From Candidatus Peregrinibacteria bacterium (GTDB lineage Bacteria > Patescibacteriota > Gracilibacteria > UBA1369 > LOWO2-01-FULL-3), in the NCBI GenBank assembly GCA_014728975.1, contig WJKQ01000018.1, positions 1-12,331 of the forward strand: a stretch of DNA of 12,331 nucleotides. The letters are read 5' to 3'. Below the pieces are notes generated by a model that saw only the letters and a program-made list of their open reading frames with translations, had not been told where the DNA came from and searched no databases. A program made the position numbers and the translations under genes. Below are positions 1 through 8,088 of the stretch, piece after piece. Within the stretch, counting starts at the first letter, position 1, and each line of letters opens with the position of its first letter.

Positions 1-2187
1 CTCAAATACCGATACAAAACAGGCCTCCAGCGGTATTTCTCTAATCGTTATATTTACTGAATCTTCCGCTGTTTTATTGTCAGATCCCACAATTGTTACT
101 GTAGCGGTATAATTTCCGATCTCAGTGTATTTATGTGTAATTGTCGAGGTTCCGTGAATTGGGGTTGTTCCATCTCCAAAATTCCATCTGTAAGTGGTGA
201 TCTGGCCTTCGTCATAGGAAGAACCGCTGGCATCAAAAGATACGGTCAAAGGAACATTTCCTTCTATTTTATCCGCTTCAAGCACAGCAACAATTCCCCT
301 GGATTCCACTTTTATTACTCTGGTCGCGGTGCCTGTATTACCATCTGCGTCCGTTACCGTAAGTTCCGCTGTATATGTTCCCTCCGAGGTATAAGTATGG
401 GTCGCGGTTTCACCATATTCGTCGGTAGTGCCGTCGTTGTTAAAATCCCATTCGTAATCCACAATATTATTATCGCTGTCGGTTGTTTCGGAAGCATCAA
501 ATACAACTGTAAAAGGGAGTGTTCCCGTAAGGCTTAATTCGCCCTGTTCGAGAGCGGGTTCGGTTTTTATAACAGCTTCCGGAGATCCGGCTGGAGCTCC
601 TACGGTGATTGCTTTTGTAGTTTCTCCTTCCATGTCCTCTTCGTCTGTTACTGCAAGTTTGACTTCGTAAGTTCCTTCATTAAAAAAGGAGTGGGAAACT
701 GTTTTTGTTATTTCGACCGGGGTTCCGTCGCTGAAATCCCATTCATATTCTTCAATCTTTCCGTTTGGAGAAGTTGATTCGTCCGCTTTAAACACATAAT
801 TTATTCCCACAATATAAGTTTCAGGTTCATCCACTACCGTTATTTTAGCTTCAGGCAGTTTTTCTTCCTCAACAATTATTTCTTTTTCCGTCACAGCGTA
901 TTCTCCTGTTGTTGAAACTACTCTAAGTCCAATCAAATATCTTCCGATTTTTTCAAATTCATAAGTAATGTTTACGCCTTCGTCGTCATCGTATTCGCCG
1001 TCTTCATCAAGGTCCCATTCGTAACGATCGATAGTACCGTCAGGGTCCACGGATTCACCGGCATCAAATTCAACTTCAAGGGGAGCGGGACCAGACTGTG
1101 GATCGGCTGTAAAAGTAGCTGTGAGTGCCTGGTTGGCTATACTTACAATAACACTATATTGATCCTGGAATTCTTCACCGGTATTTTTATTTCTTTTGGT
1201 AACTGTCAAAAGCACGTCATATCTTCCCTTCTTATCATATTGATGAGCAACAATCTGGCTTGTGCCCGTTTCATCATCTCCAAAATCCCATTCGTAAGAA
1301 ATTATCTGAAATTTTTGTTTATCTATAGGCACGTTTGAAGCATCAAATTTAATTTCAATCGGCGCGGTCAGATTTAGGGTTTCCTCCGGTTCGGTGATTA
1401 TAGGTTGTTTAACTTCCGGCGCTACCTGGATTCTCTTTGCGTCCAGGTAAATATAAGCTACAAACCATAATATAAAGATGAAAATCAGGGTTAATCCCGC
1501 AATCAGACTCATTTTTAAACCAGATTTTTTGGCCGCCTTATCTCCTTTTTTAGCTGTACTCGCTTTAAACAGTCCTATCATGGTAAATACAAAAGTCACC
1601 AGAGAAACGAGGATAAAAACTATGTGAACAGAAGTTATAAGCCCATTGACGAATGACGCCTGATCAACTCCAAGAAGTCTTGCTATCGGGCTTACTTCCT
1701 CGTTTGCCTGGGCAATAAAAATAAATGCGAAAAGAAGGTAAAGAATCATTATTCCCCCAAATGCTCCCAGGCACCCCAACATAGCTTTTTTTCTTGCTTT
1801 TTTGCCGGGCGGTTTTTTACCGGAAACCGGAGGAGCAGTGGGAACAGTCTGTTTTCCTTTTACTTCTCCTATTGTTTTTCCAGGAGCGGGGGGAGGTGTT
1901 GGTTGCTGCGGAGGAAGTTGTCGCGGAGATGGAGGTGTAGCTGTTTGTTCAGGCGTTTGCCGCGGCTGTGGTGGAGGCGGTGTGGGAGGAGCCTCCGCTT
2001 CAGGTTTTACTTCAGGCTGTGTGCTTTGAGCTTCCCCGGATTCTTTAATATCCTTCATGTAATTATTAATTTTTGGAGTTTTTGGAGCCTGAATATCTTT
2101 TTCTTCTTCCTCTTCGCCCATTTCAAAATCCTGTGTTGTTTGTTTTTTTATATCGTTGGTATTTTTTGGTTCTTTTTCTTCTGCCAT
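1..2187 (-). CDS. Three-helix membrane protein with extracellular PKD repeats (partial, C-terminus beyond left edge)
   Basis: An open frame of 729 codons starts at the ATG at 2187-2185 and has no stop before the window edge. Residues 1 to about 130 are a low-complexity Glu/Pro/Gln/Lys-rich region ending in a basic stretch (KKPPGKKARKKA). Hydrophobic segments follow at about 133-155, 179-205 and 225-247, with a Lys-rich loop between the second and third. The positive-inside rule puts the N-terminus in the cytoplasm and the C-terminus outside. From about 265 there are five PKD-type repeats (about 265-345, 350-435, 442-529, 527-625 and 624-714), showing the family hallmarks YEWDFGDD, YEWDLDEDG, YEWDFSDG, YEWDFNNDG and YRWNFGDG, each followed by a strand like GTYTAELTVTD. 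A sixth repeat seems to start at the edge. PKD domains are usually extracellular beta-sandwich spacers or adhesion modules. It lies 38 nt downstream of the giant PKD gene, so probably in the same operon. The specific role is unknown; the proline-rich cytoplasmic tail suggests an intracellular partner. Confidence 0.9.
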   Translation of the reverse strand, partial: MAEEKEPKNTNDIKKQTTQDFEMGEEEEEKDIQAPKTPKINNYMKDIKESGEAQSTQPEVKPEAEAPPTPPPPQPRQTPEQTATPPSPRQLPPQQPTPPPAPGKTIGEVKGKQTVPTAPPVSGKKPPGKKARKKAMLGCLGAFGGIMILYLLFAFIFIAQANEEVSPIARLLGVDQASFVNGLITSVHIVFILVSLVTFVFTMIGLFKASTAKKGDKAAKKSGLKMSLIAGLTLIFIFILWFVAYIYLDAKRIQVAPEVKQPIITEPEETLNLTAPIEIKFDASNVPIDKQKFQIISYEWDFGDDETGTSQIVAHQYDKKGRYDVLLTVTKRNKNTGEEFQDQYSVIVSIANQALTATFTADPQSGPAPLEVEFDAGESVDPDGTIDRYEWDLDEDGEYDDDEGVNITYEFEKIGRYLIGLRVVSTTGEYAVTEKEIIVEEEKLPEAKITVVDEPETYIVGINYVFKADESTSPNGKIEEYEWDFSDGTPVEITKTVSHSFFNEGTYEVKLAVTDEEDMEGETTKAITVGAPAGSPEAVIKTEPALEQGELSLTGTLPFTVVFDASETTDSDNNIVDYEWDFNNDGTTDEYGETATHTYTSEGTYTAELTVTDADGNTGTATRVIKVESRGIVAVLEADKIEGNVPLTVSFDASGSSYDEGQITTYRWNFGDGTTPIHGTSTITHKYTEIGNYTATVTIVGSDNKTAEDSVNITIREIPLEACFVSVFE

Positions 2188-2225
2188 AGGATTAATGAGG
2201 TTAGGATTAGGAAGTTTTGAAAAAT

Positions 2226-5200
2226 TTATTCAAATTTTATTTCTTGTGTTACAAAATCAGAATTTTCATAGAGATCTACAACGGTTAATTTTACCTCTGT
2301 TTTTCCCCATTCTTTTTCAAAATTAGTTTTCCATGTACCAGGCAGTGATGTTTTAAAATCCTGATCGTCATTTTTTATACCATTTCCATCTGTATCATAA
2401 TAGATGTTTTTATCCAAGACGTAGTACGCAATAGGTCCAGTCGAATCTGAGAAATCCAGGGTTGCGGATCCACTTTCTCCCTGCAAATAAACAATTCCGT
2501 CTGAGCGCGGCGCAGGATCTATTTTTAATACCGCCGATAATCCCGTTTCTTGTTCGGGAGCCAGACCGGGTTCTGTAACTGGTCCAGGAGCCAGTGATGT
2601 TATGTCTACAGGATTTATTACTTCATCGCTGCTTCCTAGATTATCAATAACCGTCAATTTTGCCTGATAGATATTTACTGACGGATAATCGTGTATTGGC
2701 TCTTCTTCAACAGAATCAGTGTCATTATCGGGTGTCCCGTCTCCATCGCTATCAACAGAAGTATCAAAATCCCATTCGTATTCAGTTATAACAGCCCCTC
2801 TATCCGTATCCGCGGTTGAGTTATTATTAAATTGCACCTGTCCGTTCACAATGTCATAAGTGAATGCCGCAGTCGGAGGATCGGCCATCGGTATTGTAAG
2901 AGTATGTGTAACTTCGTCGGTATTTCCCTGATTGTCTGTAACTGTAAGTTTTATTGTATATGTTCCCGTTTCAACGTATAAACGTTCAGGATTTTCCGCC
3001 TGAGAATCAACATCGTTATCTTTGATTCCGTCACCGTCGCTGTCCGCGGTATCCAGATTGGAAGCAGTATCAAAATCCCATTTGTAATTTAATATTTCCG
3101 CTCCCGATTCTTCGTCCGCGGTTGAATTGTTGATAAATTGTATTTTTTTGCCCGCACTGCCCGGAATCACTTCAAATTTAAATGCCGCAGTCGGAGGTTC
3201 CGCAAGGCTGTCGACGTATATATTTATCGGATCGGAAACAGCCTCCCCTCCTTTGTCATCGACAACTTTTAATCTGACAGGATAACCTTCGAGATTTTTT
3301 TCCGAATAAGAATGTTCGATTGTCGCATTTTCCGTAGGTGTATTATTAAAGAAACCATCTCCTTCCAGGTCCCAGATATATTCTTCAATTTGACCATCCG
3401 GATCTTCTGATGAACTTGTGAATGAAATAGTATCGCCGGTGAAGACACTTGTAGAATCCACATTAAATTTTGCGACTGGAAGTTCGTTGGGACCGTTTGT
3501 AACGGTAATTTCCGGGATCTGTTCAGGCTCAAGAAGATCCCCGCTCGTTACTGATATATTATCCGAATCAGTGACTTCCACACCGAAACTATAGGTTATT
3601 TCTTCATCTTCCCTTCCAAATGTTCCGATTGTCAGTTTTGCGTTGGGTATTTGTGTTATCTGTATTCCAAGTGGTTCATCCGGATCATTCACATCAAAAT
3701 ACCACCATTTATATTTTACAATTTCTCCGTCTTCGTCTTCCGCGTTAAACAATCTCATATTAACGTTTACAGGGGTAACCAGGTCGGCGCTTTCTGCAGC
3801 TGGTATTGCCTGAATTGATGAAAATTCCGGAGGCATATTCACCACTTTTATCTGGGCTTCGTCTTCGTCTGATTTTTCCGGTTCATCCTTGTCGGAGACT
3901 TTCAATGAAGCAGTATAATACCCCGGATCGGCCGGACTGAGTTCATCGTAAGAGTGTGTCGCGGCTTTTCTGGTACTTTTATTTGTGTCTCCGAAGTCCC
4001 AGCTGTATGTAAGATCACGACCGGTCCCGTCGGTATTTTTGGATTCTCCTGCGTCAAAAGTCAATACGTCTTTCTTGCTGACTTCCACGGGAGTTGAAAG
4101 GTCGGGCAGTTCTTCCCCATTCACTCTCAGAGATATTTTTGCGACAGGATTTTCTCCATCGCCTATAAAGATTCGTTTTTTAATTGAATTATCGAAGTCC
4201 TCCTCATCATAAACCGTAACATCCACCGGGTATTTTCCCGATTGTGTATATGTATGTGGAATTCTCGCTGTCAAATCCATATCACCCGAACTTATGTCTC
4301 CATCTCCAAAATCTATTTCGTACGCTATCGCGTTTTCACTTACTAAATTAAATTCCATCAATGCATTTCCTTCCTCGTCCAGTTGGGCGGTTACTTCCTG
4401 ATCTTCCGCCCAAGCTATGTCCAAGACGTTGTCTATGGTAATTTCCCGGGTATATGGTTCGCTTTCTTCCGGTTCACCTCTCGAAACATCCGTTGCTGTC
4501 AGGGTTACTTCATAATCACCTTTCTCTTTAAATTTAATAACCGGGTTTTCACCAATCGTAGTTCCCTCCCAATTTTCCCCTTGATTGCTGTCCGGTGAAA
4601 TAGACCATTCATATTCAAACACATCGACAAGACCATCCGGATCGTATGACCTTCCTGCGTCTAAATGTACGGTTCCGGGTTGAGACGGTTCAGGAATTTC
4701 ATAATCAAACAGCGCTACGGGAGGCTGGGATTTTATACTGAATATTTTTGAATCACTCATAACCTCCGGTGAAATGTCGCTGCTTACTGTCAGTGTTACT
4801 TTATATATACTTTTTTCCTCAAATTCATATGTGAATACGTTTTCCGTTGTTTCGTGTACTATTACCGGGTTATCTTCATCAAAGACGTCTTCGATCACCC
4901 ATTCATAGCTTCTTATTCTTCCACCTGACGCGGATGATGAACGACCGTCAAAAGTGACTGGCTGGTTAATAAAAATATCTTCGTTCTCCGATGGTGACAT
5001 TGTTATTCTTGCCGCGATTTCCCTTACATCAAGTGTGAAAATTTTACGGTCTATTTCCCCCAAAGCATTTTCCACTTCCAGTTCTATTTTATATTTTCCT
5101 TCCTCTTTGAAAGGGTTGTTTTCTTCGTCAAATTCCTGGACGCTGGCAAAATTGTCAGGTACATAAAGATCTCCAAAATTCCATCTAAATATCTCCACGT

Positions 5201-7031
5201 TTTCGGTTGCAGTAGCATCAAATGTAAGTCCCCCCTCTGCTTCCTGTAAAGTTACAACAACCGAATCTCTATCGGTCTTTAAAATACCCTGGGAATCATA
5301 ATTCATTATAGTTATTGTTTTGGCCTGTTCACCCTCTCCGATTTTCATATCCAAAAAGATCTGAGTTGCAGGAGGAGATACTTTAATTACCAAAGTGCTT
5401 ATTCCAGCAATATATTGTGTCGGTTCGTTTGAATGTATTATTACTTTCGCAAGGTAAGTTCCCGGTCTATGAAAAGTACACTGCCTGTAGGATTGTCCGA
5501 ATACTTCTTTTTCTTCGGCTGTCAATTGTTCATATTCGGGGGCGATACTGCATGTAACTATATCTTCCTCCAACAGTTCTTCCTCGACAATCTCCGTCCA
5601 GTCAATATTTTTTGGGAGGATACTTCCTCCTGCCGGATCACTGCTTTCCAATACATCAAAAGTCACTACAAGAGGCGCATTACCGCTTACGACATTCGCA
5701 CGTAAACGCGCGTTGACAGATCTTAATTTTTGCAGTTCGTCCACAAGCTCAAGCTGTTTTTCCAGAGCTTCAATAAGCATATTTCCCGCTCTATCGAGCA
5801 TTGTACCGGAAAATTTACTTGGCGGCTGATCTGCTGGCACTGCAAAACCGTTTATAAAATCATCAAAAGTCAATCCTTCAATAATTCCCAAAAAAGAATC
5901 GCTTGTATATTCGTACTCGACCGTTCCGTCTCCTTCAGTTTCTATCCATCCAAATTGTGCCTTCATTTCATCATAAATATTTAGGATATCCAGTGTCGCC
6001 TCCGCTCCAAGATTTTCCAAAGACTGTCGTATTTCAATCAGATCTGAAATATATATTTCCATTTCCTGAAAGAAATCCTGTTTTAATGGATCAAAAATAT
6101 TATAAAGACTGCCGGTTGAGGTAGAAGGGTCAACCAAATATCCACTGTCTAATCTTTCATCGTATTCTCCTATTACTTCACTCTTAAACCCCTCCCATGC
6201 TTCCCGAATGGCAGGATAATTTGCTTGTCTATCAGAAATAAGCTGTATCTGCTCGGTATAATATTCCACTTTTGAGATTGTTTCGTTTATTCTGCTGTAT
6301 GCTTCCGAGAATCTTGGAACTTTTGTACGTAAATTTGACATCTTTTCTTTCACGCTGAAAAGGTAGCTTAATATATTTTGTTTTGTTACTGTGGTTTGTT
6401 CCGGATTCAATGATGGTTTTTGAGAATCGGTCACTATAGCTTTTAATTCTTCTATACTTTCCGCGAAAAATATAAAACTTCCGAAAATATTTTCAGCATT
6501 AGTTCTGACCTGAACTGAAAAAGCATTAAAACTTCCTCCCACGTTCTCTCCTACAACGTATTCTCTTCCATCTTCTTCACCTACTCCTCCGGCGCCTCTT
6601 ATTATTGTATTAACAATAGCAAACGAACCCATTACTATGATCAGTCCGATGGCGGCATAAGTTATGGCTTTCTTCCCTTTTTGTGTTTTTTCTTCTTCTC
6701 CGGCGGCCGTTACGTAAAGAATTCCGCCGTAGATTATAATAATTACCGCCAACAGCCCCAGAAATCCCAATGCAAAGTTGACTATAGTGATTACATATTC
6801 CCTTACATCACTGGTGGTAGTCAGGGCTTCGTGAAACGGTTCCTCTTCCAAAGTTAAACTTTCCGTAGGTGAATATTCTTCGAAAGAAAGTCCCTGTTCT
6901 CCCGTTGAAAAAACATCGCTGTATTTAAGATCCAAAGCCTGTGCCGTTTCAGCAGAAAAAACCGAACCAAGTAAAAGTCCCGCAATTATACTTACCGAGA
7001 GAAATGAGAATATTTTCTTTATTTTATCCAT
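2226..7031 (-). CDS. Giant surface protein: signal peptide, one VirB2-like pilin module, helical region and about eleven PKD-type domains
   Basis: A 1601-residue protein. Residues 1-32 look like a signal peptide (MDKIKKIF, hydrophobic core, cleavage near AQA|LD). A helix at about 78-100, the loop YGGILYVTAAGEEEKTQKGK and a helix at 123-144 match the two-helix module of type IV secretion pilins (VirB2/TrbC type). With the lysine-rich loop inside, everything after 145 is exported. Residues 150-440 are mostly helical and unrecognised. From 440 come PKD-like domains near 440-548, 552-668, 670-765, 768-865, 868-958, 958-1062, 1063-1178, 1178-1273, 1275-1380, 1380-1475 and a divergent one at 1477-1601. 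Clear hallmarks include IFRWNFGD, YEIDFGDGD, YSWDFGD and YKWDFD. The only two cysteines, C494 and C518, are both in the first PKD-like domain and could form a disulfide. The last three domains carry Asp-rich calcium-type loops. It follows the tri-module genes by 36 nt and may also have its own promoter. A long, rigid, calcium-stabilised stalk or adhesin is the likely role (inference). Confidence 0.93.
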   Translation of the reverse strand: MDKIKKIFSFLSVSIIAGLLLGSVFSAETAQALDLKYSDVFSTGEQGLSFEEYSPTESLTLEEEPFHEALTTTSDVREYVITIVNFALGFLGLLAVIIIIYGGILYVTAAGEEEKTQKGKKAITYAAIGLIIVMGSFAIVNTIIRGAGGVGEEDGREYVVGENVGGSFNAFSVQVRTNAENIFGSFIFFAESIEELKAIVTDSQKPSLNPEQTTVTKQNILSYLFSVKEKMSNLRTKVPRFSEAYSRINETISKVEYYTEQIQLISDRQANYPAIREAWEGFKSEVIGEYDERLDSGYLVDPSTSTGSLYNIFDPLKQDFFQEMEIYISDLIEIRQSLENLGAEATLDILNIYDEMKAQFGWIETEGDGTVEYEYTSDSFLGIIEGLTFDDFINGFAVPADQPPSKFSGTMLDRAGNMLIEALEKQLELVDELQKLRSVNARLRANVVSGNAPLVVTFDVLESSDPAGGSILPKNIDWTEIVEEELLEEDIVTCSIAPEYEQLTAEEKEVFGQSYRQCTFHRPGTYLAKVIIHSNEPTQYIAGISTLVIKVSPPATQIFLDMKIGEGEQAKTITIMNYDSQGILKTDRDSVVVTLQEAEGGLTFDATATENVEIFRWNFGDLYVPDNFASVQEFDEENNPFKEEGKYKIELEVENALGEIDRKIFTLDVREIAARITMSPSENEDIFINQPVTFDGRSSSASGGRIRSYEWVIEDVFDEDNPVIVHETTENVFTYEFEEKSIYKVTLTVSSDISPEVMSDSKIFSIKSQPPVALFDYEIPEPSQPGTVHLDAGRSYDPDGLVDVFEYEWSISPDSNQGENWEGTTIGENPVIKFKEKGDYEVTLTATDVSRGEPEESEPYTREITIDNVLDIAWAEDQEVTAQLDEEGNALMEFNLVSENAIAYEIDFGDGDISSGDMDLTARIPHTYTQSGKYPVDVTVYDEEDFDNSIKKRIFIGDGENPVAKISLRVNGEELPDLSTPVEVSKKDVLTFDAGESKNTDGTGRDLTYSWDFGDTNKSTRKAATHSYDELSPADPGYYTASLKVSDKDEPEKSDEDEAQIKVVNMPPEFSSIQAIPAAESADLVTPVNVNMRLFNAEDEDGEIVKYKWWYFDVNDPDEPLGIQITQIPNAKLTIGTFGREDEEITYSFGVEVTDSDNISVTSGDLLEPEQIPEITVTNGPNELPVAKFNVDSTSVFTGDTISFTSSSEDPDGQIEEYIWDLEGDGFFNNTPTENATIEHSYSEKNLEGYPVRLKVVDDKGGEAVSDPINIYVDSLAEPPTAAFKFEVIPGSAGKKIQFINNSTADEESGAEILNYKWDFDTASNLDTADSDGDGIKDNDVDSQAENPERLYVETGTYTIKLTVTDNQGNTDEVTHTLTIPMADPPTAAFTYDIVNGQVQFNNNSTADTDRGAVITEYEWDFDTSVDSDGDGTPDNDTDSVEEEPIHDYPSVNIYQAKLTVIDNLGSSDEVINPVDITSLAPGPVTEPGLAPEQETGLSAVLKIDPAPRSDGIVYLQGESGSATLDFSDSTGPIAYYVLDKNIYYDTDGNGIKNDDQDFKTSLPGTWKTNFEKEWGKTEVKLTVVDLYENSDFVTQEIKFE
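2358..2396 (-). other. Asp-rich calcium-type loop in the C-terminal domain of the giant protein
   Basis: Residues 1546-1558 read DTDGNGIKNDDQD, a third and more divergent copy. The surrounding domain (1477-1601) has lost the WDFGD hallmark (YYVLDKNIYYD) but keeps the closing strand TEVKLTVVD, so it appears to be a degenerate PKD fold with the loop retained. Confidence 0.6.
2715..2753 (-). other. Asp-rich calcium-type loop inside PKD repeat 10 of the giant protein
   Basis: Residues 1427-1439 read DSDGDGTPDNDTD, the same 13-residue pattern 97 residues after the first loop and at the same place in the domain, between WDFDTSV and the following YQAKLTVID strand. Confidence 0.7.
2863..3197. repeat. 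In-frame 17-bp direct repeat between the last two canonical PKD domains
   Basis: AATGCCGCAGTCGGAGG occurs at 2863-2879 and 3181-3197, 318 bp (106 codons) apart, and encodes PPTAAF on the minus strand at the start of PKD repeats 9 and 10 of the giant protein. The two repeats also share an NNSTAD...WDFDT layout and a calcium-type loop, which points to a fairly recent duplication of one domain. Confidence 0.75.
3006..3044 (-). other. Asp-rich calcium-type loop inside PKD repeat 9 of the giant protein
   Basis: Residues 1330-1342 read DSDGDGIKDNDVD. Asp at positions 1, 3 and 5 and Gly at 6 match the DxDxDG start of EF-hand, dockerin and thrombospondin type 3 calcium loops; Asp at 9, 11 and 13 extends it. 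It is inserted between the WDFD strand and the TYTIKLTVTD strand of the domain. Confidence 0.7.
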
Positions 7032-7049
7032 AGGAATGATTCATCAAAG

Positions 7050-7078
7050 ATTATAGTTTTTATACTTTTATTCTTCAA
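7050..7078 (-). promoter_or_regulatory. Possible internal promoter for the giant PKD protein gene
   Basis: On the minus strand TTGAAG (7078-7073), a 17-nt spacer and a perfect TATAAT (7055-7050) precede the ATG at 7031. Initiation near 7043 would leave a leader of only about a dozen bases without a ribosome binding site. The -35 box overlaps the end of the preceding gene, so this would be a secondary promoter inside the operon. This is motif reading only. Confidence 0.45.
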
Positions 7079-8087
7079 TAGCTTCTATATTTTCATTCAC
7101 TTCTTCCTGAGATGTCGTTTCTACTATCCCAGGCGCAGGTTCTTCTAATTCGATAAGTGTGTTTACAAGCGCGAATGCTCCCAATGCCAGAACAAGAGCA
7201 ATTACTGCTCCGGTTATTATTTTTTTTACTTTTTCCGTAGCCTCTTCCTCACCTGCTGAAACAACATATCTGTATCCTCCGTAAAACAGGACCAAAAATG
7301 CCAGTATAGAAATAAAACCTGCAAGGTAATTCGTTATATTAATTATGATGAATTTTGCTTTATCCACATCCGGCAGTTCTTCTCCCGCTTCCGGGAAAAT
7401 CACTCCTCTTACAACCACTTCAGATAAAAGTACGACAGCAAGTCCGACCGTCGCATAAATCACGTGGTTTTTGGCTTTTGTCATCGCCTCTTCATTACCT
7501 CCGCTGGTAATCAGAGTAAATCCTCTTATCACTATAACCAAAACGGCTATAGCTCCAACAAATGCCTCGACAAACCCGATCACCCCTCTTATTTGTAAAA
7601 CTGTTTCTTCCGCGTATATTTGTGTTGTGGCGATATCCTCGAACGCCTCTCCCTGTTCTCCAAAAAACATTCTTTTTACGGCAACATCCGCAAGCTGAAT
7701 CACTATTAATCCGATCCCGCCTGCTATAAGCGTGGTTTTTGCTTTTGAGGCTTCTTCTTCATTCGTGGTCGTGATTAATTTTATTGCCTGTATCACTATA
7801 ACGATGATTGCAATTCCACTAACTACGTAGCGGAAAAAGTCAATAGCGAAGAATATCGGACTGGTTGCGGTTCCCACTCCTTCCTGCAGATAGTCGGGTG
7901 GAGCTTCGGGATGCTGTCCCGTTTCGACAAATCCAGGAAGTCCGGTTTCTTCTCCAATTTCCTGGATTTCCTTTAAAGGTCCAATGTATTCGGCGCCTTC
8001 CTGTGCATTTGCCACCGACATCTGAATTGTCAATGCCAGATTAACAAGAAGGAAGAGAAACACTGTTTGTTTAATAAATTTTTTCAT
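7068..8087 (-). CDS. Membrane protein with three tandem VirB2/TrbC-like pilin modules (second paralogue)
   Basis: A 339-residue protein. Residues 1-28 form a signal peptide (MKKFIKQ, hydrophobic core, ANA|QE). An exported linker at 29-75 is Glu/Pro-rich. Three helix-loop-helix modules follow: helices 80-101 and 118-136 around ITTTNEEEASKAK; helices 168-190 and 208-229 around ITSGGNEEAMTKAKN; helices 252-274 and 290-311 around VVSAGEEEATEKVKK. The shared loop, (A/S)G(G/E)(N/E)EE followed by Lys-rich residues, is that of type IV secretion pilin-like families, where one module is a whole protein. The loops would face the cytoplasm and the acidic C-terminal tail the outside. The second helix has D134/K138 in module 1 and E223/R227 in module 2, while module 3 instead has GAFALVNT. 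There are no cysteines. The start lies 1 nt after the upstream stop, which suggests translational coupling. The function is unknown: a membrane base or channel for the surface structure is possible, and a true polymerising pilin is unlikely with modules fused in threes. Confidence 0.92.
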   Translation of the reverse strand: MKKFIKQTVFLFLLVNLALTIQMSVANAQEGAEYIGPLKEIQEIGEETGLPGFVETGQHPEAPPDYLQEGVGTATSPIFFAIDFFRYVVSGIAIIVIVIQAIKLITTTNEEEASKAKTTLIAGGIGLIVIQLADVAVKRMFFGEQGEAFEDIATTQIYAEETVLQIRGVIGFVEAFVGAIAVLVIVIRGFTLITSGGNEEAMTKAKNHVIYATVGLAVVLLSEVVVRGVIFPEAGEELPDVDKAKFIIINITNYLAGFISILAFLVLFYGGYRYVVSAGEEEATEKVKKIITGAVIALVLALGAFALVNTLIELEEPAPGIVETTSQEEVNENIEAIEE

Positions 8088-8088
8088 T

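Noticed and set aside
133..537. Plus-strand open frame of 134 codons
   Set aside because: It lies opposite the PKD repeats of the leftward gene, which has clear domain motifs. The plus-strand product has no recognisable features and is a shadow.
1802..2220. Overlapping plus-strand frames, one Gly/Cys-rich and one Arg/Phe-rich
   Set aside because: They mirror the proline/glutamate-rich N-terminus of the protein starting at 2187. Composition, not coding, explains them.
2226..3200. Repeats resembling a CRISPR array (recurrent CAAAATCCCATTCGTA-like strings)
   Set aside because: These encode the conserved YxWDFD motif of successive PKD domains; spacing is in frame and irregular, and there are no uniform spacers.
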